In this document: positions 24,658 through 31,830 of the stretch, piece by piece
Layout of the letters: every line of letters begins with the position of its first letter
Numbering within the stretch: position 1 is the stretch's first letter
Origin: JANXQE01 sp035651635
GTDB taxonomy: Bacteria > Verrucomicrobiota > Verrucomicrobiia > Limisphaerales > UBA8199
NCBI GenBank assembly: GCA_035651635.1
Contig: DASRFK010000147.1
Location: 1 to 42,844 of the forward strand
DNA: 42,844 nucleotides
Direction of reading: 5' to 3'
The notes under the pieces: model-generated
What the model was told of the DNA's origin: nothing
What the model saw: only the letters and a program-made list of their open reading frames with translations
Databases searched by the model: none
Position numbers and translations under genes: made by a program

Positions 24658-25812
24658 ATGAATGTCACCATTCGCGGTCGAACCCGGCATTACCGCACCG
24701 TTTCCTTTGACGTCGCGGCCAATTCCGTGGTCTTGATCGAGCAACGGTTGCTCCCTCACGAGTTTGCTTTGGTAAAAACAACCAGTTTCCGCGACACCGC
24801 CCGCGCGATAACCGATATGATCGTCCGCGGCGCCGGCGCTATCGGAGCAACCGCCGCTTACGGTTTTGCCCAGGGTGTTCGAGCTTTCCGCGGCTCCAGC
24901 CAGGAAAAGTTTTTCCGACATTGTGACCTGGTTTATCAGACTTTAAAAGCGGCCCGCCCTACCGCTGTCGACCCGGTCAATGCGATGAACCAGATCCGGG
25001 CAACGATCCAATCCGGCCAGTCGGTCGCCGAGCAACAGGTGCTGGCTTTGGCGGCGGCCGAAGAATTTGCCCAGGACGACGTGCGCCATTGCGAGCAACT
25101 CGGACAGCATGGCGCCAAACTCATCCGCAGTGGCATGAATATTTTGACCCATTGCAATGCCGGATGGCTGGCCTTTGTCGACGTGGGCAGCGCCACCGCT
25201 CCACTTTATACCGCGCAAACCCAGGGCAAGAAGTTTAACGTTTACTGCGACGAAACACGGCCTCGTTCCCAAGGCGCTACCCTTACGGCGTGGGAACTTG
25301 CCCAACAAGGCATCCCTCACCAGATAATCGCTGACAACGCTGCCGGCCATTTGATGCAACGAGGCAAAATCGACCTGGTCATTGTCGGCAGTGACCGCAC
25401 CCTGGGCCGAACCGGTGAAGTCGCTAATAAAATTGGCACCTACACCAAAGCCGTGCTCGCCCGCCGCCACGGCATTCCCTTTTACGTGGCGATTCCATTA
25501 TCGACCATCGATTGGAAATTGCGTTCCGGTTTTGAGATTCCCATTGAAGAACGACATGAAAGCGAAGTCCTGGGTGCCTGGGGCGTAGTGGCGGATCCTG
25601 GGGCTCGCGTCGGCGGACCGATTCCGAACCAGGCTGGCCAACCCACTGGCCGCCGCGCCTACATCCGCGTCGCTAATCCGGACAGCCCGGGCTACAATCC
25701 TGGTTTCGATGTCACCCCACCTGAACTTATTACCGGCATCATCACGCCTGCGGGCATCTTCAAGCCTAAGGAACTTTGGCGCCGGCGGCATCAACTCGGT
25801 GGTGATGGCTGA
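24658..25812 (+). CDS. mtnA: S-methyl-5-thioribose-1-phosphate isomerase
   Basis: The 384-residue protein is a full-length MtnA/eIF2B-like isomerase. Visible motifs are MIVRGAGAIGATAAYGFAQG (substrate binding), ILTHCNAGWLAF with the catalytic Cys, DNAAGHLMQRGKIDLVIVGS, and the following SDR...GEVANKIGTY with the catalytic Asp. It converts methylthioribose 1-phosphate to methylthioribulose 1-phosphate in methionine salvage, in the cytoplasm. Other salvage genes are not adjacent. The C-terminus is slightly longer than usual. Confidence 0.88.
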   Translation: MNVTIRGRTRHYRTVSFDVAANSVVLIEQRLLPHEFALVKTTSFRDTARAITDMIVRGAGAIGATAAYGFAQGVRAFRGSSQEKFFRHCDLVYQTLKAARPTAVDPVNAMNQIRATIQSGQSVAEQQVLALAAAEEFAQDDVRHCEQLGQHGAKLIRSGMNILTHCNAGWLAFVDVGSATAPLYTAQTQGKKFNVYCDETRPRSQGATLTAWELAQQGIPHQIIADNAAGHLMQRGKIDLVIVGSDRTLGRTGEVANKIGTYTKAVLARRHGIPFYVAIPLSTIDWKLRSGFEIPIEERHESEVLGAWGVVADPGARVGGPIPNQAGQPTGRRAYIRVANPDSPGYNPGFDVTPPELITGIITPAGIFKPKELWRRRHQLGGDG

Positions 25813-25819
25813 AACTCGG

Positions 25820-25851
25820 TTGACAGTAAAAACTTGCTTGCCGAGTAAACT
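25820..25851 (+). promoter_or_regulatory. Candidate promoter of tRNA-Cys
   Basis: TTGACA and TAAACT are separated by 20 bases, longer than the ideal 17. Position relative to the tRNA start is suitable. Confidence 0.35.
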
Positions 25852-25877
25852 GATTTATTTTCGCAACGCAGCCGGAC

Positions 25878-25952
25878 GGCGGGGTAGCCAAGTGGTAAGG
25901 CAGGGCTCTGCAAAAGCCTTATGCGTCGGTTCGATTCCGACCCTCGCCTCCA
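25878..25952 (+). tRNA. tRNA-Cys (GCA)
   Basis: A full cloverleaf can be drawn. The acceptor GGCGGGG pairs with CCTCGCC with one G-U. The D-loop has AGTGGTAAGGC. The anticodon stem GGGCT/AGCCT encloses CTGCAAA with anticodon GCA. The T-arm is GTCGG-TTCGATT-CCGAC. Discriminator T and an encoded CCA follow. A tyrosine recombinase gene lies 170 bases downstream, and tRNA genes are common integration targets. I saw no second copy of the tRNA 3' end in the window. Confidence 0.95.
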
Positions 25953-26001
25953 ATCGTAACGCGTTGCGGTTACACTTCTTTCCGAATCCTCAAGGGGCCA
26001 A

Positions 26002-26030
26002 CGAATACCTGAACGAATACCCGAATCCTG
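26002..26030. repeat. Short tandem direct repeats between tRNA-Cys and the recombinase
   Basis: CGAATACCTGAA is followed directly by CGAATACCCGAA and then TCCTG/AACC. Such short direct repeats next to a tyrosine recombinase can be arm-type binding sites. That role is speculative. Confidence 0.45.
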
Positions 26031-26121
26031 AACCGGGCGTAACCGCGGCAATGGGATTGTATCCGCCCAGGTCGGGCTCACGGTCCCCATTTGTTCTCGC
26101 TTAAGCTTACCGGAGTTCGCC

Positions 26122-27213
26122 ATGAAGAACCGGTTCAGCATCTACCCAAATCGAAGCCGCGGGGGCATCTATTACCTCAAGGACGCCCTGACCGAGCAGC
26201 GAGAGAGCCTGCGCACAACGGACAAGTCTCGAGCCAATGAACTGCTCACCGCAAAGAATGAAGCTGCCAGGGAATCCGCGTTCAACCTTCAAAAGGCCCG
26301 GATTTTCATGGCGGCCTCGGACCCGGAAATATCCACGCGAACATGGCGAATTGCGCTTCAGTCAATTATCCAAAGCAAGCCGCCGGACAGTGAGAATCGC
26401 GTCCGGTGGACCACCTTCGCCAACGATAAGGCGCTGGAATCGATTCTCGACCTGGTGCTTTTGGAAACGACCGCCGAGCAAATACTGACCGTGGCCAGCG
26501 CGCGAACCGTGAGCACCAACGTCTTCATGCGTCGGTTGCATAATTTCTGCATTGGAATGAAATGGCTGCCCTGGCCCATCCTTGCCCCGAAACTCTGGCC
26601 CAAGGTCAGGTATAAGAAAAAACGCTGCATCAAGTATGAGGAGCACCTGAAAATCCTGGGCCGGGAGCGCAACCAGGAGCGCCATGCGCTCTACGAACTC
26701 TGCTGGCATTTGGGTGGTTCACAATCCGACGTGGCAAATCTCGAGGCAGAGGACATTGACTGGACCGACTGCACGGTCTGCTATGACCGGAAAAAACTCG
26801 CCTCTCTCGACGACACTGATGTCAAACCACCGATCATTAAGTTTGGAAAGCGATGTGCAGCTGTGCTTCGGTCGCTGCCCCAAACCGGGCCACTGTTCCC
26901 AAATCTTCGGAAAGTGAAAGCGAAGGACCGGGCAAACGAGTTTCGGCAGCGCTGCGAGGGGTTGCAGATTAAGGGCGTAACCCTGCATTCATACCGCTAT
27001 TCATGGGCGGAGCGCGCACGGAAGTCGGGTTACCCGCGGCGACAGGCCGAAGAGGCCCTGGGACACAATTGCAAAGCAGTTCACTGGGCTTACGCGAAAC
27101 GCGCCCAGGTCACTGTGGATTCCCTTGAAGATTACGAGGAAGCAGCTGAAAAAAAGCTCGCTGGTGCTTCGCCTAGCGTGCCGAGTTGCGCCCTTCCTGT
27201 AGCTAGGCCTTAA
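26122..27213 (+). CDS. Tyrosine recombinase/integrase of a verrucomicrobial type, atypical box I
   Basis: The 363-residue protein has the C-terminal fold of tyrosine recombinases. LHSYRYSWAERARKSG holds HxxR, and EEALGHNCKAVHWAYAKRA holds LGH and the nucleophile Tyr. The N-terminal half (about residues 60-165) would be the core-binding domain. Box I, normally GxRxxE, reads HLGGSQSDVANLEAEDIDW, so the first catalytic Arg appears replaced by Ser or Gln. I recall the same GxxQSD pattern in other verrucomicrobial integrases, so it may be a family trait. I do not see the extra helix typical of integron IntI. It sits between tRNA-Cys and the cassette array; whether it serves either is unknown. Confidence 0.78.
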   Translation: MKNRFSIYPNRSRGGIYYLKDALTEQRESLRTTDKSRANELLTAKNEAARESAFNLQKARIFMAASDPEISTRTWRIALQSIIQSKPPDSENRVRWTTFANDKALESILDLVLLETTAEQILTVASARTVSTNVFMRRLHNFCIGMKWLPWPILAPKLWPKVRYKKKRCIKYEEHLKILGRERNQERHALYELCWHLGGSQSDVANLEAEDIDWTDCTVCYDRKKLASLDDTDVKPPIIKFGKRCAAVLRSLPQTGPLFPNLRKVKAKDRANEFRQRCEGLQIKGVTLHSYRYSWAERARKSGYPRRQAEEALGHNCKAVHWAYAKRAQVTVDSLEDYEEAAEKKLAGASPSVPSCALPVARP

Positions 27214-27365
27214 ATCAGAAGCTTGGCCATCAGCTGAAAGCTGAAAGCCTCAAGCTCTTTCAAAGCTTTAAAGTGAATCGAACCCTCATCTCAATAACTG
27301 GAGCTTGAGCCCTCTTGATTTGCAAGGGTTTACAGCTCCTTGACTGCCCCAAAACTCCCTGACTG

Positions 27366-28016
27366 TTGTTACTTTTGTTGTTATTATTACTTGACGAACC
27401 TTGGTGCAATATCCCTCGGGTGGCGCAGGCTGCTGACCAGGAGTTGCTGCAACCCTGGCCTTACGGGCCTTACGACAAGAATATTGAGGTTACGAGATCG
27501 GCCCCACCGTGGACCACTAAACCTCTTGCCGTCGCGGAGGCTCTCTCTACCGACAAGGTGCTGGCTCATGCGAAGGCGAAAGCGTCCGCTGAAAACAAAG
27601 CAATATTTGTTCATTTCGGCGCCTCCTGGTGTGGTTGGTGCAGGAAGTTGGATGCGTTCTTGGAGCGAGCCGACATCAAGCCTGTTTTCGAGAAATATTT
27701 CGTCCCGGTAAAGCTGGTGGTTCAAGAAAATGAAAAGAATAAAGCCTTGGAAAATCCGGGTGCGGACGCATTGTTGAAGAAGCTCGGTGGCCCTGCCGGT
27801 CTCCCATACTTTGCCTTTCTGGATGCACGTGGCGATCTGATCGTCAATTCCAGGCACCCGTCGGTTGTGCGGGAGGACGGCGAGAATATCGGCTATCCGG
27901 GGCAACCCGGCGAAATTGACTGGTTCATGCAAATGATCCGGAAGGCAGCGCCCAAGATTTCGGAGGAGGATTTGAAGACGATCGAGACGGCGTTACGCCA
28001 CCCTAAGGAAGCGTGA
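27366..28016 (+). CDS. Exported thioredoxin-fold protein (CGWC)
   Basis: The protein has a thioredoxin-like domain in its second half: AIFVHFGASWCGWCRKLDAF gives the CGWC active site, then PVKLVVQENEKN, and GGPAGLPYFAFLDARGDLIV with the cis-Pro region. The N-terminus is a run of Leu followed by PRVAQAADQE, fitting a signal peptide cleaved near AQA. No ATG is available after the upstream in-frame TGA, so a TTG or CTG start is assumed (216 residues from TTG); the 5' end may be damaged. Likely a periplasmic disulfide reductase or chaperone. It is the last ordinary gene before the degraded region and the cassette array. Confidence 0.7.
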   Translation: MLLLLLLLLDEPWCNIPRVAQAADQELLQPWPYGPYDKNIEVTRSAPPWTTKPLAVAEALSTDKVLAHAKAKASAENKAIFVHFGASWCGWCRKLDAFLERADIKPVFEKYFVPVKLVVQENEKNKALENPGADALLKKLGGPAGLPYFAFLDARGDLIVNSRHPSVVREDGENIGYPGQPGEIDWFMQMIRKAAPKISEEDLKTIETALRHPKEA

Positions 28017-28062
28017 CCTTCTCCCGGGAGCAGTTGGCCTAGCAGGCCGCCAATCTGGCGGC

Positions 28063-28294
28063 CCAAGGTGTGTTCATCGGAACCTCCTCCTGGAAATACC
28101 CGGCCTGTTTCGGAATGCTCTACCTCCACAATCAACGCTCTCCCTGCCGCCCGGGCATTGCTGGCCGATCAGACTCTCACTTTACTGTGCATCCGGCAGG
28201 CACAAAACGCGAAGGTTTCAACCAGCTCATCGTTCGCGGAACTTGGAAAAACAAACCATTTTGCGGAATCCCAGGAACCTCTTGGAACCTCTGA
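28063..28294 (+). pseudogene. DUF72 family gene fragment
   Basis: The translation VFIGTSSWKYPACFGMLY matches the conserved start of DUF72 proteins (IGTSSWKYPGWxGxLYP). The following sequence no longer matches the family, and frames shift and stop within about 75 codons. A normal DUF72 protein has about 250 residues, so this is a decayed remnant. Confidence 0.55.
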
Positions 28295-28311
28295 CCCACA
28301 AGAATTTAAGC

Positions 28312-28339
28312 TTGACTTGGCCTCCCGGATCCTTACGGT
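28312..28339 (+). promoter_or_regulatory. Candidate promoter facing the cassette array
   Basis: TTGACT, 16 bases, then TACGGT. It points to the array from the left, where an integron cassette promoter would lie. The -10 is a poor match to the E. coli consensus. Confidence 0.3.
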
Positions 28340-28678
28340 AGCCTCATGAGTTCTTGGAGCGTTCGACCACGAGAACCGAAGATTTTGGCATTAGAGAGGT
28401 TGTTTCCCCGCGTTTTTCACAAACATGCCATTTTGGCTGGGTTGCCGACGATAGGTGGTTAAAGATTAGGGGCGTAATGGCTTGAGGATGATTTTGATCC
28501 CCCTGAAGGTTGGGCGCTGGGGATGTTGGTCGAGAGATTGAAACGGGTGCTAACGCATGATTTCGCAAATTGTGGGCTCGTGCCGAACTCACGGTGCGAA
28601 CTGACGGGGGCGAAGCCTACACCCGCCTTCTCAAGATCTCTGGCCGACAGGAACTGCTAAATCCGAGGCCGGCCCATA

Positions 28679-28864
28679 ATGATTCAATGGACTTACCACT
28701 CTGCCGGCTTCGGCATGCAAGTAGAGCATCCTGGTTTCGAGGTGATTGTGGCCGAGGACATGAGCGAACCCGGACAGCTTAACCCCTTGCTGCTGGCGAC
28801 CCCGGTTTGCGCCAGGCTTTCATTCCTGAGCCAGTGGCCCGTGTCGCCAGAGCCGGAGCGTTAA
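28679..28864 (+). CDS. Possible cassette 1 gene, small protein of unknown function
   Basis: A 61-codon open frame (IQWTYHSAGFGMQVEHPGFE in the first third) precedes the first recognisable attC site. Its last third is encoded by that attC and its TAA lies in the R' core. No family is recognised and no attC is seen on its left side, so it may be a partial or first cassette. Coding status is uncertain. Confidence 0.35.
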   Translation: MIQWTYHSAGFGMQVEHPGFEVIVAEDMSEPGQLNPLLLATPVCARLSFLSQWPVSPEPER

Positions 28865-28866
28865 GC
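28777..28866 (+). repeat. attC site 1
   Basis: R'' GCTTAAC and R' GTTAAGC are exact complements. The inner arms CTGGCGAC and GTCGCCAG also pair perfectly. The leftmost attC recognised. Confidence 0.75.
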
Positions 28867-28876
28867 GGCAACAATT

Positions 28877-29164
28877 ATGATGCGCTACGTTGAATCCTAC
28901 GTTCACAAGGCCCAAGTTGGAGTGCTCCTGGAGCTTGAGGCGGATGCCGATTCAGCGCGGGAAAGCGACGAATTCCGGCAGTTGGCAAAAGATCTTGTTT
29001 TGCAGGTCGCTGCCGGCAAGCCAAAATCTCCAAGTGAGTTGTTGGAGCAGCGTTTCATCAAAGACCAGGAACAATCGGTTTCCCACCGGATTTATGTGGT
29101 TTCGACGGCGCTCAAGACGCCAATTCGAATTACGCGGTTTGTGCGATATGACGCCGCTGCTTAA
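28877..29164 (+). CDS. Cassette 2: mini EF-Ts-like protein
   Basis: The 95-residue protein matches the C-terminal half of elongation factor Ts. YVHKAQVGVLLELEADADSA corresponds to the YxHxGxxGVLVE strand, DEFRQLAKDLVLQVAAGKP to the DEFxxLAxDIAMxVAAxxP helix, and LLEQRFIKDQEQSV with RITRFVRYD to the LLxQPFIKDPSxTV...IxxRFVRYE end. The N-terminal UBA domain and the TDFV segment of normal EF-Ts (200-290 residues) are absent. It therefore cannot be an ordinary EF-Ts but could bind EF-Tu or compete with EF-Ts. The TAA stop is part of the R'' core of the next attC. The start lies 10 bases after the previous R'. Confidence 0.78.
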   Translation: MMRYVESYVHKAQVGVLLELEADADSARESDEFRQLAKDLVLQVAAGKPKSPSELLEQRFIKDQEQSVSHRIYVVSTALKTPIRITRFVRYDAAA

Positions 29165-29248
29165 CCAGTCGTGGCAGCTGGCTCCGGGAGTCAGCCAGTT
29201 TTCTATTCCTACACCATTGGCCCGGAGCGGCTGCACTCATCGTTAAGC
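29159..29248 (+). repeat. attC site 2 (family A)
   Basis: R'' GCTTAAC, R' GTTAAGC. The arm CTGGCTCCGGGA pairs with CCCGGAGCGGCTG. The right arm is almost identical to attC 16 and 21. Confidence 0.8.
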
Positions 29249-29258
29249 GACCGCAGTC

Positions 29259-29810
29259 ATGAACGAGTTCGTAAACTTCAAAAAGAGAGGCATCACACTG
29301 CCCCCAGGCTGCAAGGATCTAATCGACCTTTTGCAACGCTCCTCCAGGTCCGTTATCGACGGCCCGTCGCGCCTCACCGCGACGCGTAACGACACCGTTA
29401 CTGGAAGGTTACCAGATGTGGGCAAGTATGTCCGAATAGCCTTCGAGTCCGGAGAAGCGATTTTCACGCTAGGGATCACTGAACCCGGCGGACGTTTGGA
29501 GTTCGCTTTACTGCGGGTTAAGGGCGACGAACCGCGGGCATCAATCGCCTTCCCAAATGAACGCGAGGAAGAGCGAGTGGTGCGGGAGTTTTTCACGCGC
29601 AGAGGTCTTCAAATCCCAGAAAGCTCCGACACTGCGCCTGGCTTTTTCTTGACAGACCTTCCCTATCAACTGGTTTACAGGATCTCGTCGCTGCCTTTTG
29701 ACGTGGCAGGCGTTTCTGCGTTGGTAACTGATATCCTTCGAGAATGCGGCAGGTTGACGGACGACATGCCGCTAAGCTTTCATATCGAGGAGGCCTTTGA
29801 TGCTGCTTAA
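29259..29810 (+). CDS. Cassette 3: FVNF-leader family protein A
   Basis: The 183-residue protein starts with EFVNFKKRGITLPPGCKDLI, a module shared with cassettes 4 and 21. Beyond the leader it is a distant relative of cassette 4: both have a GEAxxxxI segment, an FFxRRG motif (FFTRRGLQIPE here) and a C-terminal VAGVSALVTDIL-type helix. No signal peptide or transmembrane segment is seen, so it is probably cytoplasmic. No known domain is recognised. The TAA stop lies in the R'' core. Confidence 0.75.
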   Translation: MNEFVNFKKRGITLPPGCKDLIDLLQRSSRSVIDGPSRLTATRNDTVTGRLPDVGKYVRIAFESGEAIFTLGITEPGGRLEFALLRVKGDEPRASIAFPNEREEERVVREFFTRRGLQIPESSDTAPGFFLTDLPYQLVYRISSLPFDVAGVSALVTDILRECGRLTDDMPLSFHIEEAFDAA

Positions 29811-29897
29811 CGAACGCCCTGCACTGGACTGCTCGATGATGCCCAGCTTACGTTCCGGGAGTCACTGGCTCGCAGCCAGTGAGGGCGGACGTTAGCC
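29805..29897 (+). repeat. attC site 3 (family B)
   Basis: R'' GCTTAAC, R' GTTAGCC. Arms GCCCTGCACTGGACTGC and GCAGCCAGTGAGGGC pair with extra bases on the left strand. A small nested hairpin ACTGGCTCGCAGCCAGT lies on the right side. The left arm is shared with site 26. Confidence 0.8.
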
Positions 29898-29908
29898 AGG
29901 AGCGTCGC

Positions 29909-30448
29909 ATGTCACAGTTCGTGAATTTCAAAAAGCGCGGGTTTACTTTGCCTCCTGGGTGCAAGAACTTGATAGACGTGCTAAAACCCACTCTCCAGCA
30001 GGGGAAGGCGGGTTTCACCTCGGAAGCGTTGGCACCTTTTGGTATTCAGAAAGAGCGCTTCCCCTCGTCGGGCCTGGCAGAGATTGAGAGATTTGTAGAG
30101 CGGTTATTCCACCCTCGGGGCGAGGCATTCGTTGTTGAGATCGCTGCGCAGGCGTTGAGCAGTCCGATTATGCTCTTCTGTAGCAAAACCGAGAGGCAGG
30201 CGGGAATCGTGTTGGAACCTCGTGACGTGCCTCAGGAGGAGGCGGCCCGAGGCTTTTTCCAGAGGCGCGGAACGGAGCCGCTCTTGGAGAGCGGGCATGA
30301 AGGGACCCCCACCCTGCTCTATCGACTACCACGGGATGTCGGCGCTGCCTCAGCCCTTGTGAGAGAGTTGATCCAAGAGGTGTTTGCGTTGGGCAGTGAT
30401 GCGGGACTCGACTTCGAGTATTATGACATCATTGAGACACCCGGCTAA
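29909..30448 (+). CDS. Cassette 4: FVNF-leader family protein B
   Basis: The 179-residue protein starts SQFVNFKKRGFTLPPGCKNL, sharing the N-terminal module with cassettes 3 and 21, and aligns loosely with cassette 3 over its full length (GEAFVVEIAAQAL, GFFQRRGTEP, VGAASALVRELI). Two family members in adjacent cassettes suggest duplication followed by long divergence, since the DNA differs at most synonymous sites. Function unknown; cytoplasmic by appearance. The ATG for MSQFVNF is chosen because the shared module begins there, although the frame extends 30 bases further upstream into the attC. Stop is in the R'' core. Confidence 0.75.
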   Translation: MSQFVNFKKRGFTLPPGCKNLIDVLKPTLQQGKAGFTSEALAPFGIQKERFPSSGLAEIERFVERLFHPRGEAFVVEIAAQALSSPIMLFCSKTERQAGIVLEPRDVPQEEAARGFFQRRGTEPLLESGHEGTPTLLYRLPRDVGAASALVRELIQEVFALGSDAGLDFEYYDIIETPG

Positions 30449-30538
30449 CAAGTCGACGCACCGAATGAGCGGCGATAACGTCAATTTCAAATTCGATCAT
30501 CAGGGCACGCCGCTCATCGGTGGTCTCCGTTGTTAGCG
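30444..30538 (+). repeat. attC site 4 (family C)
   Basis: R'' GCTAAC, R' GTTAGCG. Arms GCACCGAATGAGCGGC and GCCGCTCATCGGTGG pair. The left arm is shared with attC 15. Confidence 0.78.
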
Positions 30539-30543
30539 CAAAC

Positions 30544-30855
30544 GTGAACGCGACACCGTCAACGAGAATCTGGATGGGATGCGGCACAATAAGATTGCCA
30601 TGGTATGCCTGGCCACTCGCGCCTCTGGCATTCTGCGCAAGTCTGATCGTGATGATTCCTTTCGGGGTGCTGGCCTTTTTCAGCATTCCTTATTACTTAA
30701 TGTTCCCGGAGCGGCATCGGCATCTTTGGGATTACGAAGGGACTGTGCACCAGCGCATGCTTCTGAAAAGATGGCGAGCAGCTTATGCAAGACTTAGTTT
30801 CACCGAACGTTTGGGACGCGCGTTCACAAAGCGCCGGTTTTGTAAGGGGCGCTAA
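30544..30855 (+). CDS. Cassette 5: small membrane protein
   Basis: The 103-residue protein, if started at the GTG six bases past the R' core, has one long or two short transmembrane segments (WPLAPLAFCASLIVMIPFGV then LAFFSIPYYLMF) and a basic cytoplasmic tail (LLKRWRAAYARLSF). No family is recognised. An ATG 30 bases further in is another start option. The TAA is in the next R'' core. Confidence 0.6.
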   Translation: MNATPSTRIWMGCGTIRLPWYAWPLAPLAFCASLIVMIPFGVLAFFSIPYYLMFPERHRHLWDYEGTVHQRMLLKRWRAAYARLSFTERLGRAFTKRRFCKGR

Positions 30856-30952
30856 CCACACCCATGCAACGGATGCGAGCCGGCCGTTTTGCCCAGTCAC
30901 GATTCTCGGGCCGTTTACGGCTGGCTCGCACCGCTGATGGTGACCGGTCGGC
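30851..30952 (+). repeat. attC site 5
   Basis: R'' GCTAACC; R' is degenerate (GGTCGGC). Arms ATGCGAGCCGGCCG and CGGCTGGCTCGCA pair. Confidence 0.65.
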
Positions 30953-30969
30953 AACATGAGACGCTCGAT

Positions 30970-31182
30970 ATGATTTCGGTTTTCCATGTGCTGGCTTTTG
31001 TTGGGTGCGTCGTGGGGCTCGTAGTGGGAGCATTATCTGGGAACCTAGACTTCGGTTGGATTGGCGCCCTGCTTGGCGTTCCTATCGGAGCTTACCTCGG
31101 TTTAATGGTTGGTCGACTGCCACGTGTTGTGGCCATTTTTATTCTGCAGAGGCATGCGAACCATCCCGAAGCTCACAAATAG
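30970..31182 (+). CDS. Cassette 6: two-helix membrane protein with glycine-rich motif
   Basis: The 70-residue protein is mostly two transmembrane helices: FHVLAFVGCVVGLVVGALSG and WIGALLGVPIGAYLGLMVG. The spaced glycines resemble glycine-zipper packing. A short tail follows (RHANHPEAHK). No family recognised. Starts 17 bases after the degenerate R' of site 5. Confidence 0.6.
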   Translation: MISVFHVLAFVGCVVGLVVGALSGNLDFGWIGALLGVPIGAYLGLMVGRLPRVVAIFILQRHANHPEAHK

Positions 31183-31203
31183 ACATGCTGTGCTAATCCT
31201 TTT

Positions 31204-31332
31204 GCCGAACCCGCTCCCTACAGCCAACTGCCGGCGACCTCGCTGTTTTCGACAGCCGACCAAATTCGCTGTTCCCGAGGCTTTGTCGATGATCGGTTTC
31301 CCGGCGGCATTGGCTGAGGGAGGTTGTTGGAC
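31204..31332 (+). repeat. attC site 6
   Basis: R'' GCCGAAC, R' GTTGGAC. Arms CCCTACAGCCAACTGCCGGCG and CCGGCGGCATTGGCTGAGGG pair with gaps. One of the longer and weaker sites. Confidence 0.6.
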
Positions 31333-31338
31333 CACGCT

Positions 31339-31752
31339 ATGAAGCCTCTCACGATTTCCGCGGGCACGCCGATAATGCTGGGCCGACCAGTCAATCCAAT
31401 GTCTCAGAGCTTGTCGGAAGCGATAGGCGCGATGGTTCGCGGGATCACTGGCATACGTGAGGCATATCTTCCGCAGTGTTTCGTCAAGGCAGTCGTCGAG
31501 CCGCCAGCCCAAGTGTTGGTCGTGGTGCTGGACGATAGGGCAGACCGCCAGAGCGTATTGGATGCAGTCGGTCAAGGTTTGACTCGTGTGCTGCCACAAG
31601 GGATGCACTTGGACGTTTTACCAATGACTAGCGGTGATGGCTTGCTCTCGACAGTGCGCGGAACGCGAATGCATATTCATTGTTCACCACCGGAGCAAAA
31701 GAAGCCATGGTGGAAGTTTTGGCAACATGAGAACGTGGTCCAACCAGGCTAG
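31339..31752 (+). CDS. Cassette 7: SseB C-terminal domain-like protein
   Basis: The 137-residue protein resembles the C-terminal domain of SseB (enhanced serine sensitivity) proteins: TPIMLGRPVNPMSQSLSEAI, then GIREAYLPQCFVKAV, QVLVVVLDDRADRQSVLDAV, a LPQGMHLDVLPM strand, and the very typical KKPWWKFW end. In full SseB proteins this domain follows an N-terminal SseB domain, which is missing. Role of the family is poorly known. ATG seven bases after R' is chosen over an upstream TTG inside the core. Probably cytoplasmic. Confidence 0.62.
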   Translation: MKPLTISAGTPIMLGRPVNPMSQSLSEAIGAMVRGITGIREAYLPQCFVKAVVEPPAQVLVVVLDDRADRQSVLDAVGQGLTRVLPQGMHLDVLPMTSGDGLLSTVRGTRMHIHCSPPEQKKPWWKFWQHENVVQPG

Positions 31753-31830
31753 TGCAGGCGGCTGCGCGGTCACGTCCTGCTTGTATTTCTGGCGACCAGG
31801 ACGCGCAACGCCTGACCGCCAGCGTTATGC
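31748..31830 (+). repeat. attC site 7
   Basis: R' GTTATGC; R'' GCTAGTG is degenerate. Arms GGCGGCTGCGCGGTCACGTC and GACGCGCAACGCCTGACCGCC pair with bulges. R' contains the ATG of the next gene. Confidence 0.62.

Larger units (their letters stand above)
28017..28678. other. Degraded region between thioredoxin gene and cassette array
   Basis: It contains a DUF72-like fragment, a candidate promoter (TTGACT at 28312-28317, TACGGT 16 bases later), and a 38-codon open frame (28346-28462) of doubtful coding value. No integron integrase or obvious attI is recognised here, although this is where one would be expected for this array orientation. Confidence 0.5.

Noticed and set aside
25928..25952. Search for a duplicated tRNA-Cys 3' end marking an island boundary
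   Set aside because: No second copy was found by eye within the window; one may lie beyond the right edge.
26122..27213. Tyrosine recombinase as the integron integrase IntI
   Set aside because: The additional IntI helix motif is not seen, it reads in the same direction as the cassettes, and box I is atypical. It is annotated as a separate recombinase.
28346..28462. 38-codon open frame (SSWSVRPREPKILALERLFP...)
   Set aside because: It may be part of a dispersed intergenic sequence; too short and without start or context support to call a gene.
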